Shown one piece after another: positions 35,294 through 43,476 of a DNA stretch of 64,000 nt; position 1 is the first letter of the stretch, and every line of letters begins with the position of its first letter. The notes under the pieces were generated by a model. That model did not search any database. It was given only the letters and a program-made list of their open reading frames with translations, and was not told the origin of the DNA. The DNA comes from Paenibacillus polymyxa (GTDB lineage Bacteria; Bacillota; Bacilli; Paenibacillales; Paenibacillaceae). The stretch is taken from assembly GCF_018614975.1 (NCBI RefSeq), contig NZ_JAGGNR010000014.1:248001-312000 (forward strand). The letters are read 5' to 3'. The position numbers and the translations under genes were made by a program.

Positions 35294-35836
35294 CTATCGT
35301 TCATCTTCATTTCTCATGCCCTGACTCTTCAGATCAATAGCCAGACCAGATACCAGCAAGTACATCTTTTCAGCATGTATCTGCAGCATCCGGTTAACCG
35401 AAGCCATTCTCGCTGTAAATATTCGTTCTTCCTCGGTAGGATGCAATGTGCCATGCATTTCATTGGTAATCACAAGTAACTTCCCCTGATAAGACAATAA
35501 CGCATCAAGCAAAAGCTGTGTCTCTGAACGCTGATGGTCCAGATCCTCTGTTGCCCTGAAACCGGCAGCCATCCAGGAGGTCAGACTGTCTACAATTACA
35601 ATTCGCTGATCCGCCAAAAACAGATTGGATTCCCGATTAATCTGGGTGATCACCTCTGTCAGATGCTGACCGTTCCCGGCATGAATGGCACGATAATGAG
35701 CGGATGGCAATTCGGGAATAACGGGATCATGATCACCGGTGGATAAATATACACCCTCCCGGCTAATCCCGGCTGCGTACTTGAGGGCAAACCGGGTTTT
35801 ACCACTACCTATGCCTCCTGTGACCGTAATCAGCAA
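35294..35836 (-). CDS. CobU-like cobinamide kinase/guanylyltransferase, divergent
   Basis: A 180-residue P-loop protein with GGIGSGKT (7-14), IVIVDSLTSWMAAG, LLVITNEMHGTLHP and LLVSGLAIDLK at the places expected for CobU, which phosphorylates and guanylylates adenosylcobinamide. The segment that normally carries the guanylylated His (RxxxHxxxRxxxW) is replaced by SAHYRAIHAGNGQHL, so GMP transfer may be altered or lost. The start is TTG, seven bases after AAGGAGGG. It lies alone, not in a cobalamin operon. Confidence 0.72.
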   Translation of the reverse strand: MLITVTGGIGSGKTRFALKYAAGISREGVYLSTGDHDPVIPELPSAHYRAIHAGNGQHLTEVITQINRESNLFLADQRIVIVDSLTSWMAAGFRATEDLDHQRSETQLLLDALLSYQGKLLVITNEMHGTLHPTEEERIFTARMASVNRMLQIHAEKMYLLVSGLAIDLKSQGMRNEDER

Positions 35837-35873
35837 TCCGCTTCCCTCCTTCCATAGCCATTCTGAATTTTCT

Positions 35874-36425
35874 TTACTCTGTCAGCGCCTTCAGCACTTT
35901 TTTGGATTCTTCGACATTGGAAGATGACACTGGAATAGTGGCGAACAAATTACTCGCAGCATATTCTACATCTTTAAACATTTTCATATCTTCAAGTGGA
36001 ATTCCGTAAAGATGTGATTCTTGCTTGAGATCTGAACCTCCATCTCCTTCACCTTTCTCTACCAATACTCCACCCTCAAATACACCACGTTCATACTTCT
36101 TGGGATCAAAGGTATCATCCAGCGGAACATTGGTGCCATTACTTCCGTATTGTTTCATGTCGGACTCAGGCAATATGAAGATATCATGACCTCCAGCCGC
36201 ATATTCTACCATAATTTTCTGGATATCATACATTGCACTGGTAATCACTTCAACCTTGGGTTCCTCACCCAGTTTCTGTTGCAAATTGGCCTGTAACTGT
36301 TCTGAGATTCCAGATGGATTTCCTTGGTTATCAATGATGAATATGGAAAAACCATCTTTACCTCCACAACCAGCAAGCAGAAAAACGATAGAAATGATTG
36401 CAGTAAGCCCCCAAAATCTCTTCAT
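35874..36425 (-). CDS. Lipoprotein of unknown function
   Basis: A 183-residue exported lipoprotein: signal peptide with lipobox LLAGC (Cys20), then a soluble domain beginning DGFSIFIIDNQGNPSGISEQLQ. Part of the pattern (IMVEYAAGGHDIFILP) is reminiscent of a solute-binding-protein half-domain, too short for a complete one. I do not recognise a family. AAAGGGGG precedes the ATG. Neighbours are the CobU-like and Spo0E-like genes, which give no functional hint. Confidence 0.75.
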   Translation of the reverse strand: MKRFWGLTAIISIVFLLAGCGGKDGFSIFIIDNQGNPSGISEQLQANLQQKLGEEPKVEVITSAMYDIQKIMVEYAAGGHDIFILPESDMKQYGSNGTNVPLDDTFDPKKYERGVFEGGVLVEKGEGDGGSDLKQESHLYGIPLEDMKMFKDVEYAASNLFATIPVSSSNVEESKKVLKALTE

Positions 36426-36523
36426 TCCAGTTCCCCCTTTAGTCTCCTATGTCCAATATATCACAATTGTTCCACGCAAAAAAATAACCTGTTTTATTGG
36501 GGGATTCCCCTTGCTTTACGCAC

Positions 36524-36547
36524 AAAAAAGAAGACCTTCTCAGGTCT
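36524..36547 (-). terminator. Terminator of the Spo0E-like gene
   Basis: AGACCT and AGGTCT pair around a four-base loop, followed by TCTTTTTT on the minus strand. Confidence 0.75.
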
Positions 36548-36593
36548 CCCTTTCTAACTTCAATTAATGAAACGTTTCAATCCAGCAAAAAGG

Positions 36594-36860
36594 TTATTTT
36601 CCTTTAATCGGGTTAGCCTTCATATATTCATTAATCTTTAAATCCAGCAAACTGCTGATCTCAATTACAATATCGGATGTGAATGATTTCTCTTCGAGGA
36701 AGATCTGTTCCATCTTGCGACGAAGCATATGAATTTCATCTTCCAAGGAAATGTAATGCAAAGATGCGTTATCGGGTTTCACCGACCATCGGTCGCCATG
36801 ATCGCCTTCTGCCAGATAGTGCCCACGATTCGTCGGTAAATCATATTCAACACAAAACAA
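36594..36860 (-). CDS. Spo0E-like aspartyl-phosphate phosphatase
   Basis: An 88-residue protein whose C-terminal half fits the Spo0E family: helix 1 EDEIHMLRRKMEQIFLEE, helix 2 VIEISSLLDLKINEYMK with the S-x2-LD-x-K/L-I-x-x-Y signature. Spo0E proteins dephosphorylate Spo0A~P or other regulators to delay sporulation. Unlike the typical compact two-helix form, it has about 38 extra N-terminal residues. A TTG eight bases after AAGGAGG is the best start; another TTG two codons earlier is too close. The promoter has an extended -10 (TGATATAAT). Confidence 0.68.
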   Translation of the reverse strand: MFCVEYDLPTNRGHYLAEGDHGDRWSVKPDNASLHYISLEDEIHMLRRKMEQIFLEEKSFTSDIVIEISSLLDLKINEYMKANPIKGK

Positions 36861-37003
36861 AGCCAACCCCTCCTTGGAAAAATGGTTTCCAAATATATGA
36901 AAACTTATTTCAAATTGAAATTATATCACATTATTTTGTAAAAGAAAGTTATTTTTTCCCGATGATAACAATGTCATATTTGTAAAAAGATTCTACATTT
37001 GTA

Positions 37004-38212
37004 TTAACCCTCTTTTTTCACCTTGTAAACAAAGTTTCCGATTCGTTCCAAAGCTTCATTTAATTGGGTTACAGAAGTAGCATAAGAACAACGCAAGAAG
37101 CCTTCACCCTGAGGGCCAAAAACAGTGCCGGGAACAGCAGCAACTTTATTCTCCGTTAACAATCGCTCAGCAAACAGGTCGGAACTCATACCCGTCTTTT
37201 GAATGCTCGGGAATGCATAGAATGCTCCCTGGGGTTCATGACAATCGAGTCCAATATCCCTGAATCCCTGCACAATCAAACGTCTACGCTGATTATATGA
37301 TTCTACCATCCGATCTTTCTCACCCAAACCATTCGTCAACGCCTCAAGTGCAGCAACCTGCCCCATAGCCGGCGCACACATTACCGTATACTGATGGATT
37401 TTGAGCATGGCTGCAATAAGCTCAGGATGACCACACATGTAACCAATCCGCCAGCCTGTCATTGCAAAAGCCTTCGAAAATCCGCTTACCAGAATGGTCC
37501 GCTCCTTCATGTCAGGAATAGCTGCAAAGCTAACATGTTTTTGCGTATACGTCAATTCAGCGTAAATTTCATCCGCGATCACAATCAAATCATGCTTTTT
37601 AATCACTTCAGCAATAGGCAGCCACTCTTCATACGTCATGATGGCTCCAGTGGGATTACTCGGATAACACAGAATAACCACTTTCGACTTCGGTGTGATG
37701 CCAGCTTCAAGTGCTTCGGCCGTTAACTTGAACTGATCTTTCGCGTAGGTTTCAACACCAACCGGTATACCTCCACCGATTGAAGCGATTGGTGAATAAG
37801 CCACGTACGAAGGCTCAGGAATGAGAATCTCGTCGCCAGGTACAATTAAGGCTCGCAAAGCCAGGTCAATCGCTTCACTGCCACCCACGGTAACAATAAT
37901 CTCATCCTTGGGATCGTATTTGGTATCAAACTGAGTATCCAGATATTCACTGATGGCTTCTCTCAACTTCGGCATACCTGCGTTGGATGTGTAGCTGGTC
38001 ATACCTCTTTCCAGCGAGTATACACAAGCTTCACGCATATGCCAAGGGGTAACAAAATCAGGTTCACCCACACCTAATGTGATAATATCCTTGTTGTCTC
38101 CAACCAGATCAAAAAATTTACGAATACCGGATGGAGGTATCTGCTGCACGAGGGGTGCCAGATAAGATGTCATTTTCTTGTTGTTCCCGGTTGTCTGTTC
38201 ATTCACTATCAT
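37004..38212 (-). CDS. alaT: Alanine transaminase-type aminotransferase
   Basis: A PLP aminotransferase, class I/II, 402 residues. PLP lysine is in VSGFSKAFAMTGWRIGY; CYPSNPTGAIM and VIADEIYAELTY are the other cofactor-binding blocks. It starts 13 bp after an Lrp-type regulator, the same gene order as B. subtilis alaR-alaT (yugG-yugH), where it makes alanine from pyruvate. Without that context PatA-like specificity would be equally possible. Confidence 0.87.
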   Translation of the reverse strand: MIVNEQTTGNNKKMTSYLAPLVQQIPPSGIRKFFDLVGDNKDIITLGVGEPDFVTPWHMREACVYSLERGMTSYTSNAGMPKLREAISEYLDTQFDTKYDPKDEIIVTVGGSEAIDLALRALIVPGDEILIPEPSYVAYSPIASIGGGIPVGVETYAKDQFKLTAEALEAGITPKSKVVILCYPSNPTGAIMTYEEWLPIAEVIKKHDLIVIADEIYAELTYTQKHVSFAAIPDMKERTILVSGFSKAFAMTGWRIGYMCGHPELIAAMLKIHQYTVMCAPAMGQVAALEALTNGLGEKDRMVESYNQRRRLIVQGFRDIGLDCHEPQGAFYAFPSIQKTGMSSDLFAERLLTENKVAAVPGTVFGPQGEGFLRCSYATSVTQLNEALERIGNFVYKVKKEG

Positions 38213-38225
38213 GACACATCTTCCT

Positions 38226-38726
38226 TTACGGCGAGATCATCAGACGGTTGTCTTCCTGATGGTCTTCAAAGATAATCCCGTCCTGCTTATATTTTTTAAG
38301 AATAAAATTCGTTTTGGTTGAAAGTACAGAGTCTATCGGAGACAGTTTCTCCGACACAAAATTAGCGACTTCACGCAGGTTGCCACCTTCCACTTCAACG
38401 AGCAGATCGTATGCACCGGACATGAGATATACGGACTTCACTTGCGGATAGAGATAAATGCGTTCGGCAATCCCTTCAAAGCCACGACCACGCTCCGGCG
38501 TGATCTGCACCTCAATCAGGGCAGTTACTTTCTCATCATCTATTTTGCTCCAGTTCACGACGGTTGCGTATTTAACGATGACGTGGTCTTGTTCAAGCTG
38601 AGCCACGGCGTTCTTGACCTTGTCTTCCGACTCCCCCAGCAGCGTCGACAGCAGTGCGGGAGTCCTTCTCGCATCTTCCTTCAGCAGATCCAGAACTTTT
38701 AATTGCAGATCGTTCAAATCTTTCAT
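38226..38726 (-). CDS. alaR: Lrp/AsnC-family regulator
   Basis: A 166-residue regulator with an N-terminal winged helix (about 1-60, LLSTLLGESEDKVKNAVAQLEQDHVIVKY) and a C-terminal RAM/ACT-like ligand-binding domain (about 70-145, TALIEVQITPERGRGFEGIAERIYLYPQVKSVYLMSGAYDLLVEVEG). Its position directly upstream of the aminotransferase matches AlaR, the activator of alanine synthesis in B. subtilis. Effector not visible from sequence; alanine is likely. Confidence 0.85.
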   Translation of the reverse strand: MKDLNDLQLKVLDLLKEDARRTPALLSTLLGESEDKVKNAVAQLEQDHVIVKYATVVNWSKIDDEKVTALIEVQITPERGRGFEGIAERIYLYPQVKSVYLMSGAYDLLVEVEGGNLREVANFVSEKLSPIDSVLSTKTNFILKKYKQDGIIFEDHQEDNRLMISP

Positions 38727-38804
38727 GTTTTCCCTCCAGCGTCATCCAGGTTCCTGAAAATGAATTAATACTTATATTACATGAATTTGACGTTGATGCA
38801 TAGA

Positions 38805-38839
38805 CAAAAGACCGCCTGCCCTGAATTCAGGCAAGCGGT
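38805..38839 (-). terminator. Terminator of the coat gene pair
   Basis: ACCGCTTGCCTG pairs with CAGGGCAGGCGGT and is followed by TCTTTTG on the minus strand. Confidence 0.78.
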
Positions 38840-38885
38840 GGTATGGTCCTGGAACAATAGGTGCTTCAAACCTCTTTTACATAGG

Positions 38886-39281
38886 TTACATGTAATAAGG
38901 GTTACCGTAATTCGGTTGATGCTGAGGCACATTAGGAGCTTGGCTATATGAACTGTTCTGCGTATTCTTTTCCTGAATGAATTGCTGACACTTTTGTTGG
39001 GTCTGGTGGGCGGACTGAATTTGCTTGTCCACATCCTGACGAAGTGCCTTGGACGAGACAGAATACATGTTGTTTTGCTGCATCAGATTGAACAGTTCCC
39101 CTTGTAATCTTAGGGTATCGTTCGTCAGGTCTGTGAACATTCGACGAGTCATGGGGCAGGAAGCTTCCGTTGTCGCAGTTGTATATTCGCGCGAGGTTCG
39201 TCTTAAATCTGCAAGAATCGACTTCAGCAGATCCTGCTCCTGCATAAAAGCGCCATTAGATGATGAAGATTGAGAATACAT
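38886..39281 (-). CDS. CotF-type spore coat protein
   Basis: A 131-residue protein dominated by a Coat F domain (about 12-95, QEQDLLKSILADLRRTSREYTTATTEASCPMTRRMFTDLTNDTL) with a Gln/Asn/Pro/Tyr-rich tail ending NPYYM. Coat F proteins form ferritin-like helical bundles and are incorporated in the spore coat. AGGAGG lies before the ATG; the frame upstream overlaps the previous gene and is rejected. It follows the smaller coat-like gene by 31 bp. Confidence 0.88.
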   Translation of the reverse strand: MYSQSSSSNGAFMQEQDLLKSILADLRRTSREYTTATTEASCPMTRRMFTDLTNDTLRLQGELFNLMQQNNMYSVSSKALRQDVDKQIQSAHQTQQKCQQFIQEKNTQNSSYSQAPNVPQHQPNYGNPYYM

Positions 39282-39312
39282 GCGTTTTCCTCCTATACAG
39301 TTAGAGTTGTCT

Positions 39313-39549
39313 TCAATTACTGACTTGCGCCGGTGCAAGAGACTGATGTTGCTGCAGCGCATTGACAAGCGTGTTCAGATGCTGTTCATGTGAGCGAACA
39401 TAGTGATTCAGAGCTTGTTGAATTTGTGGATTATGTGTGATGGAAGCTGTGGCTGCACACTGCTTAATCAGCAGTTCTTCATTGGCGATCGAGTCCGCAA
39501 TGTAGTTCAATTCCTTGGGACTCAGCGCTTGCATAGTATGATTCTGCAT
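39313..39549 (-). CDS. Small coat-F-like protein
   Basis: A 78-residue helical protein (ELNYIADSIANEELLIKQCAATASITHNPQIQQALNHYVRSHEQHLNTLVNAL) resembling a single half of a ferritin-like coat protein bundle. It is first gene of a two-gene unit with the CotF-type gene. GAGGAGG precedes the ATG. Probably a spore coat component, by similarity of pattern and neighbour. Confidence 0.75.
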   Translation of the reverse strand: MQNHTMQALSPKELNYIADSIANEELLIKQCAATASITHNPQIQQALNHYVRSHEQHLNTLVNALQQHQSLAPAQVSN

Positions 39550-39646
39550 GGTTCGATGGCCTCCTCGGCGTAAAGTTTATGCGCAATTATTGTTAACCCG
39601 GTCACACAAAAGTATACAAATTTAAATTATAAAGGAGATGTTTCTA

Positions 39647-40867
39647 ATGGATCTGGTCTATGGCACACCTTTCTGGCCCTCCACTTTCAATTCAACATTT
39701 AATTATTCTGATCTGCAAGAAGACATCTCTTGTGACTGTCTGATCATTGGTGGGGGCATGGGGGGCGCATTGACATCTAAACTACTTACGGAACATGGTG
39801 TTAACACTGTTGTGATTGATAAGCGAGACATTGCCCACGGCAGCAGTTCTGCCAATACAGGTCTTTTACAATATACCAATGACAAAACACTAACCTCATG
39901 TATCCACACTTTTGGTGAAGCAACAGGCGTACGTTTTTATGAGCTATGTCGTGAAGCCATGAAACAACTTGCTCAAATCGCAGACAGCCTGGATACAGAC
40001 CCTTGGTTTATCCCACGAACAAGTCTTTGTTTTGCAAGCAGTGAAGATGATGTGGCCCTATTGGAAGAAGAATATCAGACCTTGAAGCTTTATGGTTTTG
40101 AAGCGGAACTGTGGGATGCCGACAAAATAAGCCAGCATTTCCCCTTCAGCAAACCCGCTGCACTGTACACAATGGGAGATGCGGAAGTGAACCCCTATCG
40201 TTTTGTTCATGCCTTGTTTGAATCCGCAAATAAGCGTGGCGCCCGAATCTATGGTCAGACAGAGATGATACACTGTGAATACGATGAGGATGGTGTAGTC
40301 TGCCACACTGCCAACGGTAAAATCCGTGCCAAGAAGCTTATATTTGCTGCCGGTTACGAGACACAGGACATCAAAAAGGATCGCGGAGCCTATCTGAAAA
40401 CGACCTACGCGATTGCTACCAAACCCTTGTCTGATCTTAGTGAATGGTTTGAACACAGCATGATTTGGGAGACAGCTCGCCCATATTTGTATATGCGAAC
40501 AACACCCGACAGCCGAATCATCGCAGGCGGTTTGGATGAAGAAACACCTCGGGAGGATCAACGTGAAATACGGGCACAGCACCGGGGAGATACACTCCTG
40601 GAAGAGGTCCGTTCCTATTTCCCTTTAGAAGATCTTGAAGTCGATTATGCCTGGGGTGCTGTGTTTGGTAATACGAATGATGGCCTCCCCCTGATCGGTA
40701 CACATCCGGATTATCCGCATTCATATTTTGTAGAAGGGTATGGAGGTAACGGGACGGTATACAGCATGATTGCTGCTTCCTTAATTGTGGATGCTATTAC
40801 TGGCAAACCAAACCCTGATATGGATCTGTTCTCTCTCACACGTACAAGTAAACCATCTCCTGTATAA
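39647..40867 (+). CDS. FAD-dependent amine/amino-acid oxidase-type oxidoreductase
   Basis: A DAO-family flavoprotein of 406 residues. The FAD-binding dinucleotide motif is CLIIGGGMGGALTSKLLTEHG (about 30-50), followed by the conserved HGSSSANTGLLQY, and at the end GLPLIGTHPDYPHSYFVEGYGGNGTVYSMIAA. Resembles YurR-like and glycine-oxidase-like proteins; substrate unknown. The ATG at MDLVYG is used, since an ATG three codons earlier directly abuts AAAGGAG. It is divergent from the coat genes. Confidence 0.85.
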   Translation: MDLVYGTPFWPSTFNSTFNYSDLQEDISCDCLIIGGGMGGALTSKLLTEHGVNTVVIDKRDIAHGSSSANTGLLQYTNDKTLTSCIHTFGEATGVRFYELCREAMKQLAQIADSLDTDPWFIPRTSLCFASSEDDVALLEEEYQTLKLYGFEAELWDADKISQHFPFSKPAALYTMGDAEVNPYRFVHALFESANKRGARIYGQTEMIHCEYDEDGVVCHTANGKIRAKKLIFAAGYETQDIKKDRGAYLKTTYAIATKPLSDLSEWFEHSMIWETARPYLYMRTTPDSRIIAGGLDEETPREDQREIRAQHRGDTLLEEVRSYFPLEDLEVDYAWGAVFGNTNDGLPLIGTHPDYPHSYFVEGYGGNGTVYSMIAASLIVDAITGKPNPDMDLFSLTRTSKPSPV

Positions 40868-40882
40868 CATCAAAATAAATCA

Positions 40883-40942
40883 ATACAAACAGGGTACAGC
40901 ACACGGAAAGTTCTCTTTGCAGCCGCTGTACCCTGTTTGTAT
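40883..40942. other. Perfect 18-bp inverted repeat between converging genes
   Basis: The arms at 40883-40900 and 40925-40942 are exact reverse complements (ATACAAACAGGGTACAGC on the left) around a 24-base loop. There is no U-tract on either side, although the outer base pairs are A/T. It probably ends both convergent transcripts. Confidence 0.6.
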
Positions 40943-40955
40943 AATGGGAAGCCTG

Positions 40956-42170
40956 CTAAGCCGAGGGCTCTTGCACTTCCGTTCGGTTCAATAACTTACG
41001 CATAAAGACCCATCCAATTAACGGGGAAGCACCGAGGAAAATAATAAGCCAGGTTAACATGCGCAGAGATGGAGCATTTATGACTGTCACAATAAAGATG
41101 GCCAACCCACACAGTCTGCCAAGCATCAGGCATAACTCTCTCAAAACGACAAGTTCAACCCTTTTCTCCACATTTTCGCCACTTGTGCCCATCATGTCGA
41201 ATCCCGCTGATATCATCGGTAGTACATATAACGGCATCGCAACAGCACTCCCAATCCCCATGATTAACAGCGTACCATAGGTCACTTTCCAGAGAAGAGG
41301 AAGAAGCACAATGAGCAGAATGAGGGCTCCAATGAACATGCCTTTTGATCTATACTGTGGTTTGTACCATTTCCCGGCTGCCCAATAACTTACTAGTGCC
41401 ACAGCAGAAGTGATGAGTGAGAACTGCCCTAATTTGTACTCCTGTGCGGTAGCCAAATATACAAGCAGTGCAATCAGGAAGGCAAAGACACCTTCACGTG
41501 CACCCTGAGCGAATAAACCACAGCCTAAGGTCCTCCAGGGACTATCCCGCTTGGATAGCTGTATCCAAGGTTCTGACCAGCGGTATGTACCGCTCACCTT
41601 TCTTTTTTTCAGAAAAAAACTGAAGACTACTGCAATGACATAAATGACGAGCGATACCGTGAAAATGAGTCGATATCCTGTGTTGTCTGTCATACGAGTA
41701 ATAATCAGACCGGAGAACCAAGGACCTATAATTCCTGTCATCGAACCAAGTAACCCGACCCAGCCATTGAATAGATCCCTGTTTTCCCGATCCGTTATTT
41801 CAAAATACACAACATTAAATGCAATCCAGAATAGCCCCAGGGAACAACCCAGTAGTATACCCATAGGCCATATCCAATCTACAGCTTTGGAACCAGCCCA
41901 GAGGACGATCATATAAAATATGCCGGACAGCGCAGTACCTAATCGTAGTGCACTCATTTTATTGTGTTCCTTGACCCATTTGCCAGCAAGCCAGAATGTC
42001 AGTCCAATGGCCAGTTGCTGGCTGAGAGTGAACCACCCCAACATGGCATAATCCGGACGGCTTTTCCACAGAAACACATTCAAAAAGGTTCCCGACAGCG
42101 CTCCGGCTAACGCAAACAATCCATTCACGCCCAAAAGCAGAATGGATTGTCGGCCTAAAGTAATCTTCAT
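40956..42170 (-). CDS. MFS transporter
   Basis: A 404-residue integral membrane protein with about 12 hydrophobic helices in two halves linked by a charged loop (KKRKVSGTYRWSEPWIQLSKRD). Typical MFS loop LAGKWVKEHNKMSALRLG follows TM2. Substrate unknown. AAGGAGG before the ATG giving MKITLGRQ decides the start; the frame continues 27 codons upstream without a better site. It converges on the FAD oxidoreductase gene. Confidence 0.85.
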   Translation of the reverse strand: MKITLGRQSILLLGVNGLFALAGALSGTFLNVFLWKSRPDYAMLGWFTLSQQLAIGLTFWLAGKWVKEHNKMSALRLGTALSGIFYMIVLWAGSKAVDWIWPMGILLGCSLGLFWIAFNVVYFEITDRENRDLFNGWVGLLGSMTGIIGPWFSGLIITRMTDNTGYRLIFTVSLVIYVIAVVFSFFLKKRKVSGTYRWSEPWIQLSKRDSPWRTLGCGLFAQGAREGVFAFLIALLVYLATAQEYKLGQFSLITSAVALVSYWAAGKWYKPQYRSKGMFIGALILLIVLLPLLWKVTYGTLLIMGIGSAVAMPLYVLPMISAGFDMMGTSGENVEKRVELVVLRELCLMLGRLCGLAIFIVTVINAPSLRMLTWLIIFLGASPLIGWVFMRKLLNRTEVQEPSA

Positions 42171-42301
42171 CTGCTCCTCCTTCATCCACCTGATGTGAAC
42201 TGTGTACAGGTAGGTCTTAGGGTTAACGTACCCCAAGCAAGAGGAAAACATGATGAATCTTCAGGATTGCTTTGAAATTGTGGTTCTTATCTACGAAAAG
42301 C

Positions 42302-42868
42302 TTATTCCTGCGTACTCAGGTTCTTAATCAGACGCAGACGATCTTCCTCAGACAGACTGTATTGAACTTGGAAACATCCCGAGCATACATAGGTCAATAC
42401 CTTAAAAGGTGGTGACAATAGTGACCCTTCGCCCGAAGCTGAGTTAGCAACTGGAGTAAAGTTATCCTGCATTGCAGCTTGAGTACCAGCAAGAATCATG
42501 AATTCCCGACAATTCGGGCACTCCGGTACTTCTTCCTGATGATCAAGTTGCTTCTGGACACCTTGTTCATATTGAATCAGGTCATTACCTTCATCGGCGT
42601 ATTTGGTTAACGTTCGCAACTCCGGCAATTTGAGCTCAACTTCATCCCCCCACAGATCTGAAAGATCCGTAGTCTGTTTATCATCGTTTCCATGATCCAC
42701 ATCATAAATGTCGTCTTCAACTTCATCTTGCTCTTCATCTCCGATGTCAATGTTGAGCGTACGATATCCCTTCAATTCATTGTGGCAATATGGACACTCT
42801 TCTTCAGGACCGAGTTCCTCATCCCATACAATCTCCGTGTGACACCAAGGGCATACTGTTGTCTCCAT
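42302..42868 (-). CDS. Zinc-ribbon protein of unknown function
   Basis: A 188-residue acidic protein with two zinc-knuckle pairs at the N-terminus (CPWCH about 6-10, CPYCH about 26-30), a very acidic middle (about 40-75), and a second ribbon (CPNC about 117-120 and CSGC about 161-164). The knuckles could bind two zinc ions. No enzymatic motif. AAAGGTTG lies before the ATG. It is the last gene of a unit with the micropeptide and DUF350 genes. Function unknown. Confidence 0.75.
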   Translation of the reverse strand: METTVCPWCHTEIVWDEELGPEEECPYCHNELKGYRTLNIDIGDEEQDEVEDDIYDVDHGNDDKQTTDLSDLWGDEVELKLPELRTLTKYADEGNDLIQYEQGVQKQLDHQEEVPECPNCREFMILAGTQAAMQDNFTPVANSASGEGSLLSPPFKVLTYVCSGCFQVQYSLSEEDRLRLIKNLSTQE

Positions 42869-42893
42869 ATTAAATCAACCTTTCTCTTTCAAA

Positions 42894-42974
42894 TCATGTA
42901 TTCATCACATAAATGACACCGATAGCAAAGAACACAATTGATGCCGCAAACAGAATCCGTATCAATATCTTCAT
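42894..42974 (-). CDS. 26-residue hydrophobic micropeptide
   Basis: A short frame of 26 codons plus TGA. It starts at an ATG seven bases after AGGGGGACC, a good ribosome site, 11 bp past the DUF350 stop, and ends 25 bp before the zinc-ribbon ATG. The peptide begins with two basic residues (MKILIRILF) and continues as a single hydrophobic helix of about 20 residues ending YVMNT, so a small membrane protein is predicted. Position and ribosome site are the evidence; expression is not shown. Confidence 0.55.
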   Translation of the reverse strand: MKILIRILFAASIVFFAIGVIYVMNT

Positions 42975-42985
42975 GACCGGTCCCC

Positions 42986-43405
42986 CTAGATAATACTCGC
43001 GCCAATAACAAACGACAATGAGACGGAAATAACCATGGATATCAATCCAACAGCTCGGTTGTCCGCTGCGATCTCCTTATCAATGGAGAACACGGGTGTC
43101 AGGAATTCGAACAAAAAATAGGCAATGAGCAGAAGAAAGAACCCAACAAACGACCACGTCATGGCTTCATACACCGAAGATTTTGCTTGTATGCAGAACC
43201 GCAATACGTTGCAGATCCCGAAGATCTTACCTCCTGTAGCCATCGCAACGGCCACATTGCCCTTCTTGATCTCCGTCCAGCATTTATACTTGGTCACCAG
43301 TTCAAAGCAAGCCAGAAATATGAGCAGCTCCATAATCGCTACCGAGAAAAAACCGAGTACCATCCCCAAGGGATGAGACAGCAATTGGTCAATGCTTTCT
43401 ATCAC
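42986..43405 (-). CDS. DUF350-family membrane protein
   Basis: A 139-residue membrane protein with four TM segments in a DUF350-like arrangement (LGFFSVAIMELLIFLACF; NVAVAMATGGKIFGICNVLRF; WSFVGFFLLLIAYFLFEFLTP; AVGLISMVISVSLSFVIGASII). DUF350 proteins are of unknown function and often come as paired repeats. A GTG eight bases after GAGAGGGG is preferred to an ATG seven codons upstream. First gene of the three-gene unit. Confidence 0.78.
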   Translation of the reverse strand: MIESIDQLLSHPLGMVLGFFSVAIMELLIFLACFELVTKYKCWTEIKKGNVAVAMATGGKIFGICNVLRFCIQAKSSVYEAMTWSFVGFFLLLIAYFLFEFLTPVFSIDKEIAADNRAVGLISMVISVSLSFVIGASII

Positions 43406-43476
43406 GCACCGTTCCCCTCTCCCCATCTGCGACCTTCATGAATAAGGTCGGAGAATATCATTCATTCATGGACCGG

